Shown here one piece after another: positions 1 through 6,742 of a stretch of 9,563 nucleotides of DNA (position 1 is the stretch's first letter; every line of letters starts with the position of its first letter). Made by a program: the position numbers and the translations under genes. Source of the stretch: Lachnospiraceae bacterium (lineage in GTDB: Bacteria > Bacillota > Clostridia > Lachnospirales > Lachnospiraceae); the NCBI GenBank assembly GCA_014804495.1, contig JAAUZS010000039.1:20328-29890 (forward strand). The letters are read 5' to 3'. The notes beneath the pieces are model-generated. The model worked only from the letters and a program-made list of their open reading frames with translations. It ran no database searches and had not been told where the DNA came from.

Positions 1-186
1 CATAAGAATCCGGACCCGGATTCAATTCCGTGCTACCGCGTAGTCAATGCGAAAGGACAATTGTCAGGTGCGTTTGCTTTCGGTGGTCCTTCGACACAGC
101 AGGAACTGCTGGAAGCGGATGGGATTGAAGTCATAGACGGAAAGGTTGATTTGGATAAGTATGGGATGGAAATGAACGCGAGGTAG
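1..186 (+). CDS. MGMT-family (O6-alkylguanine-DNA alkyltransferase-like) protein, 3' end only
   Basis: The frame is open from base 1 and ends at TAG 184-186, giving the last 61 residues. The visible part holds the family's active-site strand, IPCYRVVNAKGQLSGAF, followed by a short C-terminal tail rich in acidic residues. Family members either transfer an alkyl group from O6-alkylguanine to the active-site cysteine (MGMT/Ogt) or only bind such lesions (ATL proteins, where Cys is replaced by Trp). Here the cysteine is kept, but the usual PCHRV reads PCYRV, so the histidine of the Cys-His-Glu relay is a tyrosine. Activity as a full alkyltransferase is therefore uncertain. The N-terminal part and promoter lie outside the window. 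The next gene starts 4 bp downstream, suggesting cotranscription. The family is clear; the exact function is not. Confidence 0.85.
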   Translation, partial: HKNPDPDSIPCYRVVNAKGQLSGAFAFGGPSTQQELLEADGIEVIDGKVDLDKYGMEMNAR

Positions 187-190
187 AGGA

Positions 191-664
191 ATGAGTCAGG
201 AAAGTATTATTTTCATGTTTATAATATATATAATAATAGGTGCTATTATATTTAGAACAATAGTATTGTATCTGATAAGGGCAAGTAAATATGGAGGAAT
301 GCCGCCTTCGTCGGAAAGCCGCGAGAAAATGAAATTTGTTTCCCCATTATCACAGGATGAGGTTATAGAAAGGCTGAAAAGCCATAAAGCAAATGATATA
401 TTTGAGTATGAATTTAAGAAAGAGAGCGATGTTGTATACATATTATTGATAAAAGGGATAGACCAGTTCAAACTCTATTGCAAAGGAAAAGTTAAATATA
501 AGGCAGTGATTAAATCAAAATCAGAGAATACCGAGATTTGGCTTGTTTTCGTTGAAGGTGATAACAAGAGGGCAATAGAGAGATACGGTTGGGAGATGAA
601 GGGGTTTATGGAAAAGAAGATAAAGGCTGTCAGGGTGGAATGGAATGATTCTATTACTAAATAA
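191..664 (+). CDS. Small single-pass membrane protein of unknown function
   Basis: This is a 157-residue protein. Residues about 6-29 form one very hydrophobic segment rich in Ile and Phe (FIIYIIIGAIIF), followed by a basic stretch (RASKY) and a soluble domain of about 120 residues. That domain alternates charged and hydrophobic residues in what looks like several beta strands (VVYILLIKG, KYKAVIKS, IWLVFVEG). By the positive-inside rule the domain is probably cytoplasmic. There is no lipobox and no recognised catalytic motif. The ATG lies 4 bp after the stop of the MGMT-family gene; GCGAGG at 178-183 inside that gene's last codons sits 7 nt before the ATG and can serve as ribosome-binding site, so translation is probably coupled. 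I do not recognise the family. An antisense ORF of 91 codons overlaps it and looks like a shadow. Confidence 0.75.
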   Translation: MSQESIIFMFIIYIIIGAIIFRTIVLYLIRASKYGGMPPSSESREKMKFVSPLSQDEVIERLKSHKANDIFEYEFKKESDVVYILLIKGIDQFKLYCKGKVKYKAVIKSKSENTEIWLVFVEGDNKRAIERYGWEMKGFMEKKIKAVRVEWNDSITK

Positions 665-723
665 AAAATATGATGATGGATGTCTGTTTGTTTTTTGAAT
701 TATGGGAATAGGCAATGGTGATT

Positions 724-750
724 TTGTTTTCACTTGCTCTATGGTATAAT
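724..750 (+). promoter_or_regulatory. Promoter candidate with extended -10
   Basis: A perfect TATAAT lies at 745-750 and is preceded by TG at 742-743, giving the extended -10 form TGGTATAAT. The -35 is weak (TTGTTT at 724-729, 15-bp spacer), which an extended -10 can tolerate. Transcription would begin near 757 and leave about 255 nt before the next clear gene at 1013, a long leader if that gene is the target. Confidence 0.45.
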
Positions 751-842
751 TTTCGAGAGAAAACATAATAAGAAGCATAGAAGGAAATAATGTAACTTAA
801 TGCATATATGCAGGGAAGGAGCAGGAAAGTTCTTAATTTAGT

Positions 843-971
843 ATGCAGTCACATATAGAAAACAGAATGGATCTAAAGGATTCAAAGGGACAATCATCTG
901 TTGATTTTCTATTTACCATTTTTGAAAAAATATTGATTTTGGAAAATAGAAATGATGAATGTTTGTTTTAA
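843..971 (+). CDS. Possible small or remnant ORF, 42 aa
   Basis: ATG 843 to TAA 969-971 encodes 42 residues, with a protein-like second half (SSVDFLFTIFEKILILENRND: amphipathic, with alternating hydrophobic and charged residues). The nearest Shine-Dalgarno-like sequence (GGAAGGAG, about 814-821) is some 21 nt upstream, too far for efficient initiation, and an in-frame stop lies just upstream of the ATG. It could be the remnant of a larger gene, a small protein with poor initiation, or chance. I do not recognise it and give it low weight. Confidence 0.2.
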   Translation: MQSHIENRMDLKDSKGQSSVDFLFTIFEKILILENRNDECLF

Positions 972-1012
972 GTAATCTTTGATTATTTAGGTGAGAAACA
1001 GGAGATGTACAG

Positions 1013-1588
1013 ATGAACATGAAAAAAAGAAATATAAAGATGATTATTTGTTTTGCAATCATTTTAATAGTATTTTCATTTGGATTAATTATGTTGGGAA
1101 TACAATTAAAATATTATGAATACTATACGACTTATTGTGAAGATTACTATTCAGTTTTAGCGAAAACAGAAATCTGGGGTTATAATCAGATAATGCATGT
1201 AAACGGTGAACCGGCTAAGACAGTAAGGGAAAGATATACAGATCACGGTGATTATTTTATTTATAATGTATATGATGATGGACGTTTATTCGTTTTTTCG
1301 GACAATGAAAATACAAGCGGGCATCCTTATTTGTATAGAATAGAATTGACAAACCCGGAATATCGTTTTGGGAGAAAAGAAATTGGAGTCGGCACAGATA
1401 AAAGTACCATTGAAAAAGTATATCGTAAAAGTTATCGGGAGCTGCAGCAAGATAGCCATGGAAAGTATTTTGTGGAAGATGGGAGATCTGTATTAGTTTT
1501 TTATTTTGATGAAAATGATATAGTTTATAAAATTGCAGTAGCAAGAGCAGATATTATACATGATGCACATGGATGGAAAAAGAAATAG
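1013..1588 (+). CDS. Membrane-anchored protein of unknown function, one N-terminal TM helix
   Basis: The product has 191 residues. A basic start (MNMKKRNIK) precedes a hydrophobic helix at about 10-31, and the rest is a Tyr- and acid-rich domain, predicted extracytoplasmic by the positive-inside rule. The C-terminal half reads as beta strands and one helix: YRIELTNPEYRFGRKEIGVG, then DKSTIEKVYRKSY, then a strand pair (SVLVFYFDEND, IVYKIAVA). This resembles the small GxG-helix-strand-strand fold seen in many Gram-positive anchored proteins, but that is a pattern impression, not an identification. There is no lipobox cysteine. GGAG at 1001-1004 sits 8 nt before ATG 1013 and supports this start; ATG 1019 is an alternative two codons in. 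The stop codon lies inside a hairpin shared with the convergent gene. Confidence 0.75.
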   Translation: MNMKKRNIKMIICFAIILIVFSFGLIMLGIQLKYYEYYTTYCEDYYSVLAKTEIWGYNQIMHVNGEPAKTVRERYTDHGDYFIYNVYDDGRLFVFSDNENTSGHPYLYRIELTNPEYRFGRKEIGVGTDKSTIEKVYRKSYRELQQDSHGKYFVEDGRSVLVFYFDENDIVYKIAVARADIIHDAHGWKKK

Positions 1589-1611
1589 GTGAATTCAACC
1601 TATGCTTTTTT
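1585..1611. terminator. Bidirectional intrinsic terminator overlapping two stop codons
   Basis: ATAGGT (1585-1590) and ACCTAT (1598-1603) form a 6-bp stem around a 7-base loop; an extra G-C pair (1591 with 1596) is possible if A1597 bulges. Six T residues follow on the plus strand (1606-1611), and the minus strand reads TTCTTTTT after the hairpin. The TAG of the plus gene (1586-1588) is in the left arm, and the TAG of the minus gene (complement of 1600-1602) is in the right arm. The stem is short and AT-rich, so efficiency may be modest. Confidence 0.5.
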
Positions 1612-3300
1612 CATCTTTTTCTTATTCTCATACATACGGTCATCCGCAATCTGATATATTTTATCGATATCATATTCTTTGATGGTGCTGGAAGCATAAC
1701 CGTATGCAATGGACATATTCAAATCTTCTACTTCCTGATTTTTATGCAGTATATTTATACGGAACTGCTCCATCAATTTTGCGATTTCTTCATGAAGGGC
1801 AGTGTCTAAGACTGCAATGAACTCATCGCCGCCCATCCTTGCGACGATTCCGTGATTCTCAAAGGTCTTGGCGATTACATCGGCTGCGCTTTTAATTAGA
1901 ATATCACCTTTGGCATGACCTAATGTGTCATTCACCGTCTTTAGATTGTTTAAGTCAAAACAGATAATTGTATAATCAGAAGACTTGGATTCCCTGATTT
2001 TATTCATATATTCAATACAATAACGTCGGTTATGTATTTGCGTCAGCTCATCCGTATAGGCACTTTTTATCAGGAAATCACGTTCTTTTTCCTGCATCAT
2101 TTTCTGTGTCAGGGATATATAAAATGAAACTATTAAGATAAAGATGAATATAACTATGCCAATTGATGATATACCGCGGATATTAGGCAATGTTCCACCA
2201 AAATAACGCCTGTTATAATAAGTGGCAAGGTCATATAAAATACAGCAGGCAACAATAACTATACCGAATAGAAAAAGTTTGTTCGATGTATTGTTGAGTC
2301 TGATACTTATTAGTTCCACTAATATGGCAAATACCAGAGCGCAGATGATAAGTATCTGCATATATTTAAGCGTTGCCGGGCAGTGAACGATGTCGAACGT
2401 ATGAAGCCCTAACATAACGGCAGTAGCCGTTACCTGTATTGCAAAAATAGCATGGTATAATATGCTGATGAACTTATTATTCAGGTTTTTAATATCCTCC
2501 CACAGATAGACAATCATAGGAAGAGGAGCCAGATAGAGCGCTATATATTCCAACAGGGATATCTTATATAGCGGTAGCGCGAAGGCTAAAATAACATTGT
2601 AATAGCATAATGTCCATAAGCCCATAAGCAGAGAAAAGAGTGCTATACAGAAAATTCTGATATATTTTACGGAAAAAGCTAATGCAAATATCGTCGTTAT
2701 CAGGGTTACAACTCCGAAGATAGTCAAAAAGCAGCCAATGAATAAAGGAATTCTGTTTTCCGTCATAAGAATCTTATATGCATTTGACCACTCATAAATC
2801 CGTATAGATTCATAATTGGAAAAAGCCCTGTTTTCAGCAAGAACAAGGTGGATTTTCAAAGTTTTTCCCTGATAATCGCTTGGAAAATTAATAAACTGCA
2901 TGCCGCTGCCGACAGTTTTATTATCAGTCATCCTGTCAAAACCGTACTCATAGACCTGCTCATCATCAATGCAAATTCTCATGGCAGTCTGCCAGATATG
3001 TAAGCGCAATGCTCCTTCTTCTATATTCCAGCTATCGGGAAGTACTCTCTGCATGGTGATTTCATCGCCTTTTCCGATGTCATTAAACTGGAAATCATCT
3101 AAAGAGACATTCTGGTAATTCTCACCGTTAATCGTTATATCCCATGAGTCATCCAGTGAAATATACTGGGATATGGACTCTAAATCTGACGCTAACATAT
3201 TATATATTTTCGGCAGCCAGAATAATGCGCTCAGAAGTGCAAATAATAGCCATAATGCTTTTAGAATTTTAGTTTTGGTTATTTGGGGTGCTTTTTTCAT
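1600..3300 (-). CDS. 7TM receptor-like diguanylate cyclase (GGDEF domain)
   Basis: The product has 566 residues. An N-terminal TM helix (about 12-30) leads into an extracytoplasmic domain (about 35-180) with beta strands (LRLHIWQTAMRICID, LKIHLVLAEN) like the jelly-roll sensor of 7TMR-DISM receptors. Seven TM helices follow (about 184-209, 213-235, 247-268, 277-299, 311-333, 342-362, 376-397), then a short coiled linker and a GGDEF domain (about 410-560). The catalytic motif GGDEF is intact at 490-494, with DELTQIHNRR (417-426) and FDLNNLKTVND (448-458) also conserved. It should make c-di-GMP from two GTP at the membrane in response to a ligand. The allosteric I-site RxxD that would precede GGDEF reads ENHG, so product inhibition at that site is probably absent. 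AGAGGA lies 3 nt before the ATG. It is divergent from the LytTR operon and convergent with the 1013 gene. Confidence 0.92.
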   Translation of the reverse strand: MKKAPQITKTKILKALWLLFALLSALFWLPKIYNMLASDLESISQYISLDDSWDITINGENYQNVSLDDFQFNDIGKGDEITMQRVLPDSWNIEEGALRLHIWQTAMRICIDDEQVYEYGFDRMTDNKTVGSGMQFINFPSDYQGKTLKIHLVLAENRAFSNYESIRIYEWSNAYKILMTENRIPLFIGCFLTIFGVVTLITTIFALAFSVKYIRIFCIALFSLLMGLWTLCYYNVILAFALPLYKISLLEYIALYLAPLPMIVYLWEDIKNLNNKFISILYHAIFAIQVTATAVMLGLHTFDIVHCPATLKYMQILIICALVFAILVELISIRLNNTSNKLFLFGIVIVACCILYDLATYYNRRYFGGTLPNIRGISSIGIVIFIFILIVSFYISLTQKMMQEKERDFLIKSAYTDELTQIHNRRYCIEYMNKIRESKSSDYTIICFDLNNLKTVNDTLGHAKGDILIKSAADVIAKTFENHGIVARMGGDEFIAVLDTALHEEIAKLMEQFRINILHKNQEVEDLNMSIAYGYASSTIKEYDIDKIYQIADDRMYENKKKMKKA

Positions 3301-3329
3301 ATGTCCTCTTTTATCATTGTATTTTAGAT

Positions 3330-3373
3330 GGTATATATACCTTAATTATATGGACTTATGGGGAAGATTACAA
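3330..3373 (-). promoter_or_regulatory. Promoter of the GGDEF gene, with palindrome at the start site
   Basis: On the minus strand, TTGTAA (3373-3368) and a perfect TATAAT (3350-3345) are separated by 17 bp, placing the start near 3338, about 38 nt before the ATG. A perfect 12-bp palindrome GGTATATATACC (3330-3341) covers the predicted start site, a position where a bound repressor would block initiation. It may also be just AT-rich symmetry. Confidence 0.6.
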
Positions 3374-3404
3374 GTATTTCTCTCAAATCCGTGAATAATG
3401 AAAT

Positions 3405-3437
3405 CATTCCACATCAAATAATCTTCGTTTCACAACA
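3405..3437. promoter_or_regulatory. Candidate tandem LytTR-type operator
   Basis: CACATCA (3410-3416) and CACAACA (3431-3437) are exactly 21 bp apart, and the flanks also align (11 of 16 positions from 3405 and 3426). LytTR regulators typically bind two direct repeats of about 9 bp separated by about 12 bp, which is this phase. The opposite strand of the second copy reads TGTTGTGAA, with the GTT core common in LytTR sites. The pair lies between the divergent GGDEF and LytTR genes and could serve either. The same motif recurs near 6600-6628. Confidence 0.4.
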
Positions 3438-3534
3438 TTTCATTATCAAGATACCCATAAATTCCGATACATATATAAGAAACTCCTGAAAGAAAAGACA
3501 AAATTTGCAGAGTTAGAAGGAGCGGGATTATAAA

Positions 3535-4266
3535 ATGCAGATAGCAATATGTGATGATGAAAAGATAGTGCAGGATATGCTTGCAGAGAGAATCCTAAAG
3601 CTATATCCCGAAACTGAAATATTATTATTCTGCTCAGGAAAAGAGCTGCTGGCGGCGGATATCGAACCGGACATACTGTTTCTGGACATACAGATGCCCG
3701 ACATAGACGGGATGGATACTGCAAGGGAATTTCGTACTAAGAACAAACATACAATCCTGATTTTCGTGACTGCCATGGAAGATTATGTCTTTCAGGCATT
3801 TGACGTGGGAGCTTTTCATTATATCGTAAAGCCGTTTACTGACGAGAAATTTGACGCAGTGCTTAAAAATGCGGTAGAGCAATATCAGTCATTACCTGAC
3901 AATGTGACACATATGTCAGAATATATGCGCCGTATAAAAGATGAAGGAAAAAGTTTTATGGTTAAAACAGGTGGTACCGCCACGAAAATTCTGTTAGACG
4001 ATATTGTTTATGCAGAAGTTTTTAACCGCAAAGTCACAATTCATACGATGAAAGAAGATATTGAATATTATGGGAAGCTTTCAGACTTGGAGAAGAAGGC
4101 GGGAGACGGATTCTATAGAACTCACAGGGCATATCTTGTTAATCTTAAGTATGTGGTAAAGTATAATGCGGTGACGGTATGGCTGGAAAGAGGCAGCGCG
4201 CTTATGGCTAAGCAGAATTATCATGCGTTTGTGAAAAGATATCTGAGATACAATTTGAAAGAATAG
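3535..4266 (+). CDS. LytTR-family response regulator
   Basis: The product has 243 residues. The receiver domain (1-118) has the acidic pair D7/D8, phospho-acceptor D51 (FLDIQMPDIDGMD), T79 (FVTA) and K99 (VKPF). The LytTR DNA-binding domain (about 138-240) shows the typical FYRTHRAYLVNLKYV segment at 193-207 and an ending YHAFVKRYLR. It is a phosphorylation-controlled transcription factor of the AgrA/ComE/VirR type. The partner kinase follows 92 bp downstream. AAGGAG at 3517-3522 is 12 nt from the ATG, somewhat far, but the start is fixed by the canonical MQIAICDDE receiver opening. Tandem repeats at 3405-3437 suggest autoregulation. No convincing sigma-A promoter is visible; TTCCGATA at 3462-3469 resembles the TTCCGAT in front of the flxA-like gene. 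The genes it controls cannot be read from sequence alone. Confidence 0.93.
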   Translation: MQIAICDDEKIVQDMLAERILKLYPETEILLFCSGKELLAADIEPDILFLDIQMPDIDGMDTAREFRTKNKHTILIFVTAMEDYVFQAFDVGAFHYIVKPFTDEKFDAVLKNAVEQYQSLPDNVTHMSEYMRRIKDEGKSFMVKTGGTATKILLDDIVYAEVFNRKVTIHTMKEDIEYYGKLSDLEKKAGDGFYRTHRAYLVNLKYVVKYNAVTVWLERGSALMAKQNYHAFVKRYLRYNLKE

Positions 4267-4358
4267 GTGAATGAAAAAATGTTATCGCAAGGCACGAACG
4301 TAAGCAGTATAAACAAAAACGGTACTCACCGCGTTAGGGAAAATGAAAGGCTGATAAC

Positions 4359-5744
4359 ATGGAAGTTAGTGAAGTTTATTGGGAAATAGTGTCACATACG
4401 ACGAACATCTTGGAGATATGTATTCTGGGCTGTTTCTTTTATCGTTTTGTAAAGCCCTTCGTGCCGGAAAGACGAAGCACAAGATTAGTACCGATAGTTT
4501 ACATAATTGTGATGCTGTTTCTATATTTAATTCCACAAGAGATATACGGAAGCACTGTATATGCAATCAGCGCTATTGCGGTATTTATATTTATGTGTTT
4601 TATTGATAAAAGAAACATAGAGCAGAAAATATTTATAGTAACGACATTTTACCTTTTGGAATGGTTAGCATGGGGAGTTGTCGTTGCTTTGTGGAATTTT
4701 TCATATGATATAACCGATATGATTCCTGCCGTAAATGAATCTTACCTGATACAGTTTGAATCATATGTAATAAGACAGATATTCTGGATTGTTATAGAAA
4801 GCCTGACTATGGAAACGTTAATCAGGATTTGGCACAGGGTTTATATATACAAGTCGGAAAATATGACGAAAAAAGAGCTTGTACTTATGATGGTTCCGAC
4901 TTTTTCCCTCATTTCAGGACGGCTACTGTTTAGATATTTTAACAATGTATATTTAACGGACTTAAAGAAATATATCTGGGACATGCATCACGGCTACAAC
5001 TTGGTTCTGTTTTTGCATCAGGCAATATCTATGGCGGCATTGTTTACGGTTATCATTATATATCGGAACATTAAGGAAAGCCAAAGAAATGAAATAGAAG
5101 AAAAAGTACTGGCAAGACAGATTGAGGATATGAAAGCGCATATAAGCGAAGTGGAGAGATTATACCGGGACATTCGCGGCATGAAGCATGATATGGCTAA
5201 TCATGTCATGGTTTTGGAAAGGCTGTACGGGGATAATGCAGACGCAGGAGAATATGTGGCACAGCTAAAGGAACAGATGCGTGATACGGTATTGAATGTA
5301 AAGGCAAAGAGCGGCAATCCGATAACAGATGTTATCCTGACGGAAAAGGAGAAGGAAGCGCAGGAATGGGGAATTACTTTTGATTATGATTTCCATTATC
5401 CTGAAGACGAAGTGGTAAATGCCTTTGATGTCAGTATTATTCTTAATAATGCGCTGAGCAATGCCATTGAAGCCGCAAGAGAATGCGATGAACCATACGT
5501 TAAACTTTCTTCTTATCGCAAAAACAATGCTTATATGATAGAAATAAGGAATTCCATGTCAGGCACAAGGACTATGGATGAAGGAAGCGAGCTTCCGGTT
5601 ACAACTAAGACGGATGGCATGCATGGATTCGGTTTATCCAATATCCGCAAGGTAGCGCAGAAATATTATGGAGATATTCATATAGAGCAGAGTGGGGAGA
5701 AGTTTGTGCTTACTGTTATGTTGATATTAGGTGAATTGCAGTAA
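4359..5744 (+). CDS. GHKL-domain sensor histidine kinase (AgrC/NatK-like), partner of the LytTR regulator
   Basis: The product has 461 residues. The N-terminal half is a polytopic sensor with about six TM helices in residues 10-235 (for example 44-60, 66-82, 91-113, 138-152, 174-190, 215-236), without an obvious large extracellular domain. A coiled-coil (about 237-270) leads to the phospho-acceptor box RGMKHDMANHVMVL with H277. The ATP-binding GHKL domain follows (about 320-460), with N box NNALSNAIEAA (363-373) and G box GMHGFGLSNI (420-429). This is the HPK10-like architecture that normally pairs with LytTR regulators. There is no agrB/agrD-type peptide gene nearby, so the stimulus is unknown. 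GAAAGG at 4345-4350 lies 8 nt before ATG 4359. The gene is in an operon with the regulator. Confidence 0.93.
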   Translation: MEVSEVYWEIVSHTTNILEICILGCFFYRFVKPFVPERRSTRLVPIVYIIVMLFLYLIPQEIYGSTVYAISAIAVFIFMCFIDKRNIEQKIFIVTTFYLLEWLAWGVVVALWNFSYDITDMIPAVNESYLIQFESYVIRQIFWIVIESLTMETLIRIWHRVYIYKSENMTKKELVLMMVPTFSLISGRLLFRYFNNVYLTDLKKYIWDMHHGYNLVLFLHQAISMAALFTVIIIYRNIKESQRNEIEEKVLARQIEDMKAHISEVERLYRDIRGMKHDMANHVMVLERLYGDNADAGEYVAQLKEQMRDTVLNVKAKSGNPITDVILTEKEKEAQEWGITFDYDFHYPEDEVVNAFDVSIILNNALSNAIEAARECDEPYVKLSSYRKNNAYMIEIRNSMSGTRTMDEGSELPVTTKTDGMHGFGLSNIRKVAQKYYGDIHIEQSGEKFVLTVMLILGELQ

Positions 5745-5763
5745 TGTATGTGGCTGAGAAATA

Positions 5764-5792
5764 TTGAATGGGATTATGAAAAGTATTATAAT
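5764..5792 (+). promoter_or_regulatory. Sigma-A promoter of the phospholipase C-like gene
   Basis: TTGAAT (5764-5769) and a perfect TATAAT (5787-5792) are separated by the optimal 17 bp. Transcription would start near 5799, about 39 nt before ATG 5838. The promoter lies only 20 bp after the kinase stop codon, so the downstream gene can be expressed independently of the two-component operon. Confidence 0.65.
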
Positions 5793-5837
5793 GAGTATGT
5801 CAGTTAATATACCTGATGCTCATGGAGGAAATTGATT

Positions 5838-6509
5838 ATGGCTTTTCAGATGATACACATGGAGATTGCGTATAGACTGTTAGAACGGATTCCTCAAATA
5901 GAAAATGCCGCGGAATTTATTCTCGGATCAGTAGCGCCTGATTCCGTGCATATGAACCAAAACTATGATATAGGTATGAAGGTACAATCGCATATGTTTG
6001 AAGGTTGTGGCGAATGGAGTGATACACAGGACTATATGCGGTGGAGAAGAAATATCGTAGATGGTTTACATAAATTTACGGATGAAGAAAAGGGGACAAC
6101 TTACAGGGATTTTGTCTTCGGCTTATGTGTTCATTGCCTGACAGATTATTGGAATGATATCAAAATCTGGAGGAAACTTCAAAAAGAGTACATACCTCCG
6201 ATGGAATTTACTGAATTCAGAGAAGCATATTATCCTGAAGCCCGCGGCATTGATTTGTGGCTTTACCAAAACGGACGGAACACAAAAACGATAATGGAAA
6301 TGCTTGATAGGGCTGTGGCTTATGATGTAGAAGGACTTGTTAATAAAGTCGATATTGAAAAACAAAAAGAACATTTACTAAATGTACAGTATAACGTAGA
6401 TTCCGTTGATATATCAAAGTATCGTTTTTTATCGGCAGACTTTCTTGAAAATTTTATTAACTTTACAGTAGATGACATTTTTAATATGTTTATTATACTT
6501 GATTTTTGA
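5838..6509 (+). CDS. Zinc-dependent phospholipase C-family protein
   Basis: The product has 223 residues from ATG 5838. GGAGGA at 5824-5829 is 8 nt upstream and selects this start; a TTG six bases earlier (5832) would be only 2 nt from that site. The N-terminus carries family features of the Zn-dependent phospholipase C / hydrolase fold: H7 near the start, GSVAPDS with D35 (30-36), H52 (QSHMF), and the helix FGLCVHCLTDYWND with H99 and D103, a typical metal-ligand HxxxD pattern. Helical segments fill the rest. There is no signal peptide, so it is likely cytoplasmic. That argues against a secreted toxin of the alpha-toxin type and for the poorly characterised small cytoplasmic branch of the family. 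The substrate is unknown. The final residues (IFNMFIILDF) end abruptly but look natural. No clear terminator follows. Confidence 0.75.
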   Translation: MAFQMIHMEIAYRLLERIPQIENAAEFILGSVAPDSVHMNQNYDIGMKVQSHMFEGCGEWSDTQDYMRWRRNIVDGLHKFTDEEKGTTYRDFVFGLCVHCLTDYWNDIKIWRKLQKEYIPPMEFTEFREAYYPEARGIDLWLYQNGRNTKTIMEMLDRAVAYDVEGLVNKVDIEKQKEHLLNVQYNVDSVDISKYRFLSADFLENFINFTVDDIFNMFIILDF

Positions 6510-6593
6510 CATATCATACAAATACAGTTTCCCATCCTTTGCGTGGCGCACCGGTATTCTTGCCTTAAACATTGTTACAGGAAAGTGTATATA

Positions 6594-6628
6594 GACGGCT
6601 TCACAACGGAAAAAGGACGGTTCACAAC
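6594..6628. repeat. Direct repeats GACGG(c)TTCACAAC, 21-bp phase, upstream of the flxA-like gene
   Basis: GACGGCTTCACAAC (6594-6607) is followed by GACGGTTCACAAC (6616-6628). The TTCACAAC cores start at 6600 and 6621, exactly 21 bp apart, so both face the same side of the helix. The pair ends one base before the TAAA of the candidate sigma-28 promoter, a position suited to an activator. TTCACAACAT also occurs once upstream of the LytTR gene (3429-3438). It is a probable operator; the binding protein is inferred only. Confidence 0.5.
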
Positions 6629-6629
6629 A

Positions 6630-6657
6630 TAAAGGTTAAATACAACAGTTCCGATTC
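6630..6657 (+). promoter_or_regulatory. Candidate sigma-28/sigma-D (flagellar) promoter
   Basis: TAAAGGTT (6630-6637) followed after 12 bases by TCCGATTC (6650-6657) resembles the flagellar sigma consensus TAAA-N15-GCCGATAA: -35 TAAA is exact, the -10 core CCGAT is exact, and the spacing from TAAA is 16. It lies 85 bp before ATG 6743. In E. coli, flxA is a known sigma-28 target, which fits. No competing sigma-A promoter with good boxes is visible here. Confidence 0.45.
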
Positions 6658-6742
6658 CGAAAGATAAAGTGAAGGATGCAGTAAGTCGGGATAATTGTTG
6701 CCTAACTTGCAGCCTAACAGCAAAATACGGGAGGAATAAACC

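Larger units (their letters stand above)
665..1012. other. 348-bp spacer without a convincing gene
   Basis: The spacer is AT-rich. It holds a promoter candidate at 724-750, a perfect 12-bp palindrome TGCATATATGCA at 801-812, a possible 42-codon ORF at 843-971 (listed separately), and a distant 9-bp AT-only inverted repeat (906-914 with 944-952). I see no intrinsic terminator for the preceding gene. Confidence 0.6.

Noticed and set aside
906..952. Inverted repeat TTTCTATTT / AAATAGAAA
   Set aside because: The arms are almost pure AT, 29 bases apart, with no U-tract; expected by chance in such AT-rich DNA.
3391..3412. Imperfect dyad GTGAATAATG...CATTCCAC
   Set aside because: It needs a bulge and is AT-rich; it overlaps the better-supported 21-bp-phased repeat.
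5832..5837. TTG as start of the phospholipase C-like gene
   Set aside because: It is only 2 nt from the GGAGGA ribosome site, while ATG 5838 is at the normal 8 nt.
6530..6560. GC-rich patch TGCGTGGCGCACCGG as terminator of the phospholipase C-like gene
   Set aside because: Only a 4-bp stem (TGCG/CGCA) and no T-run after it.
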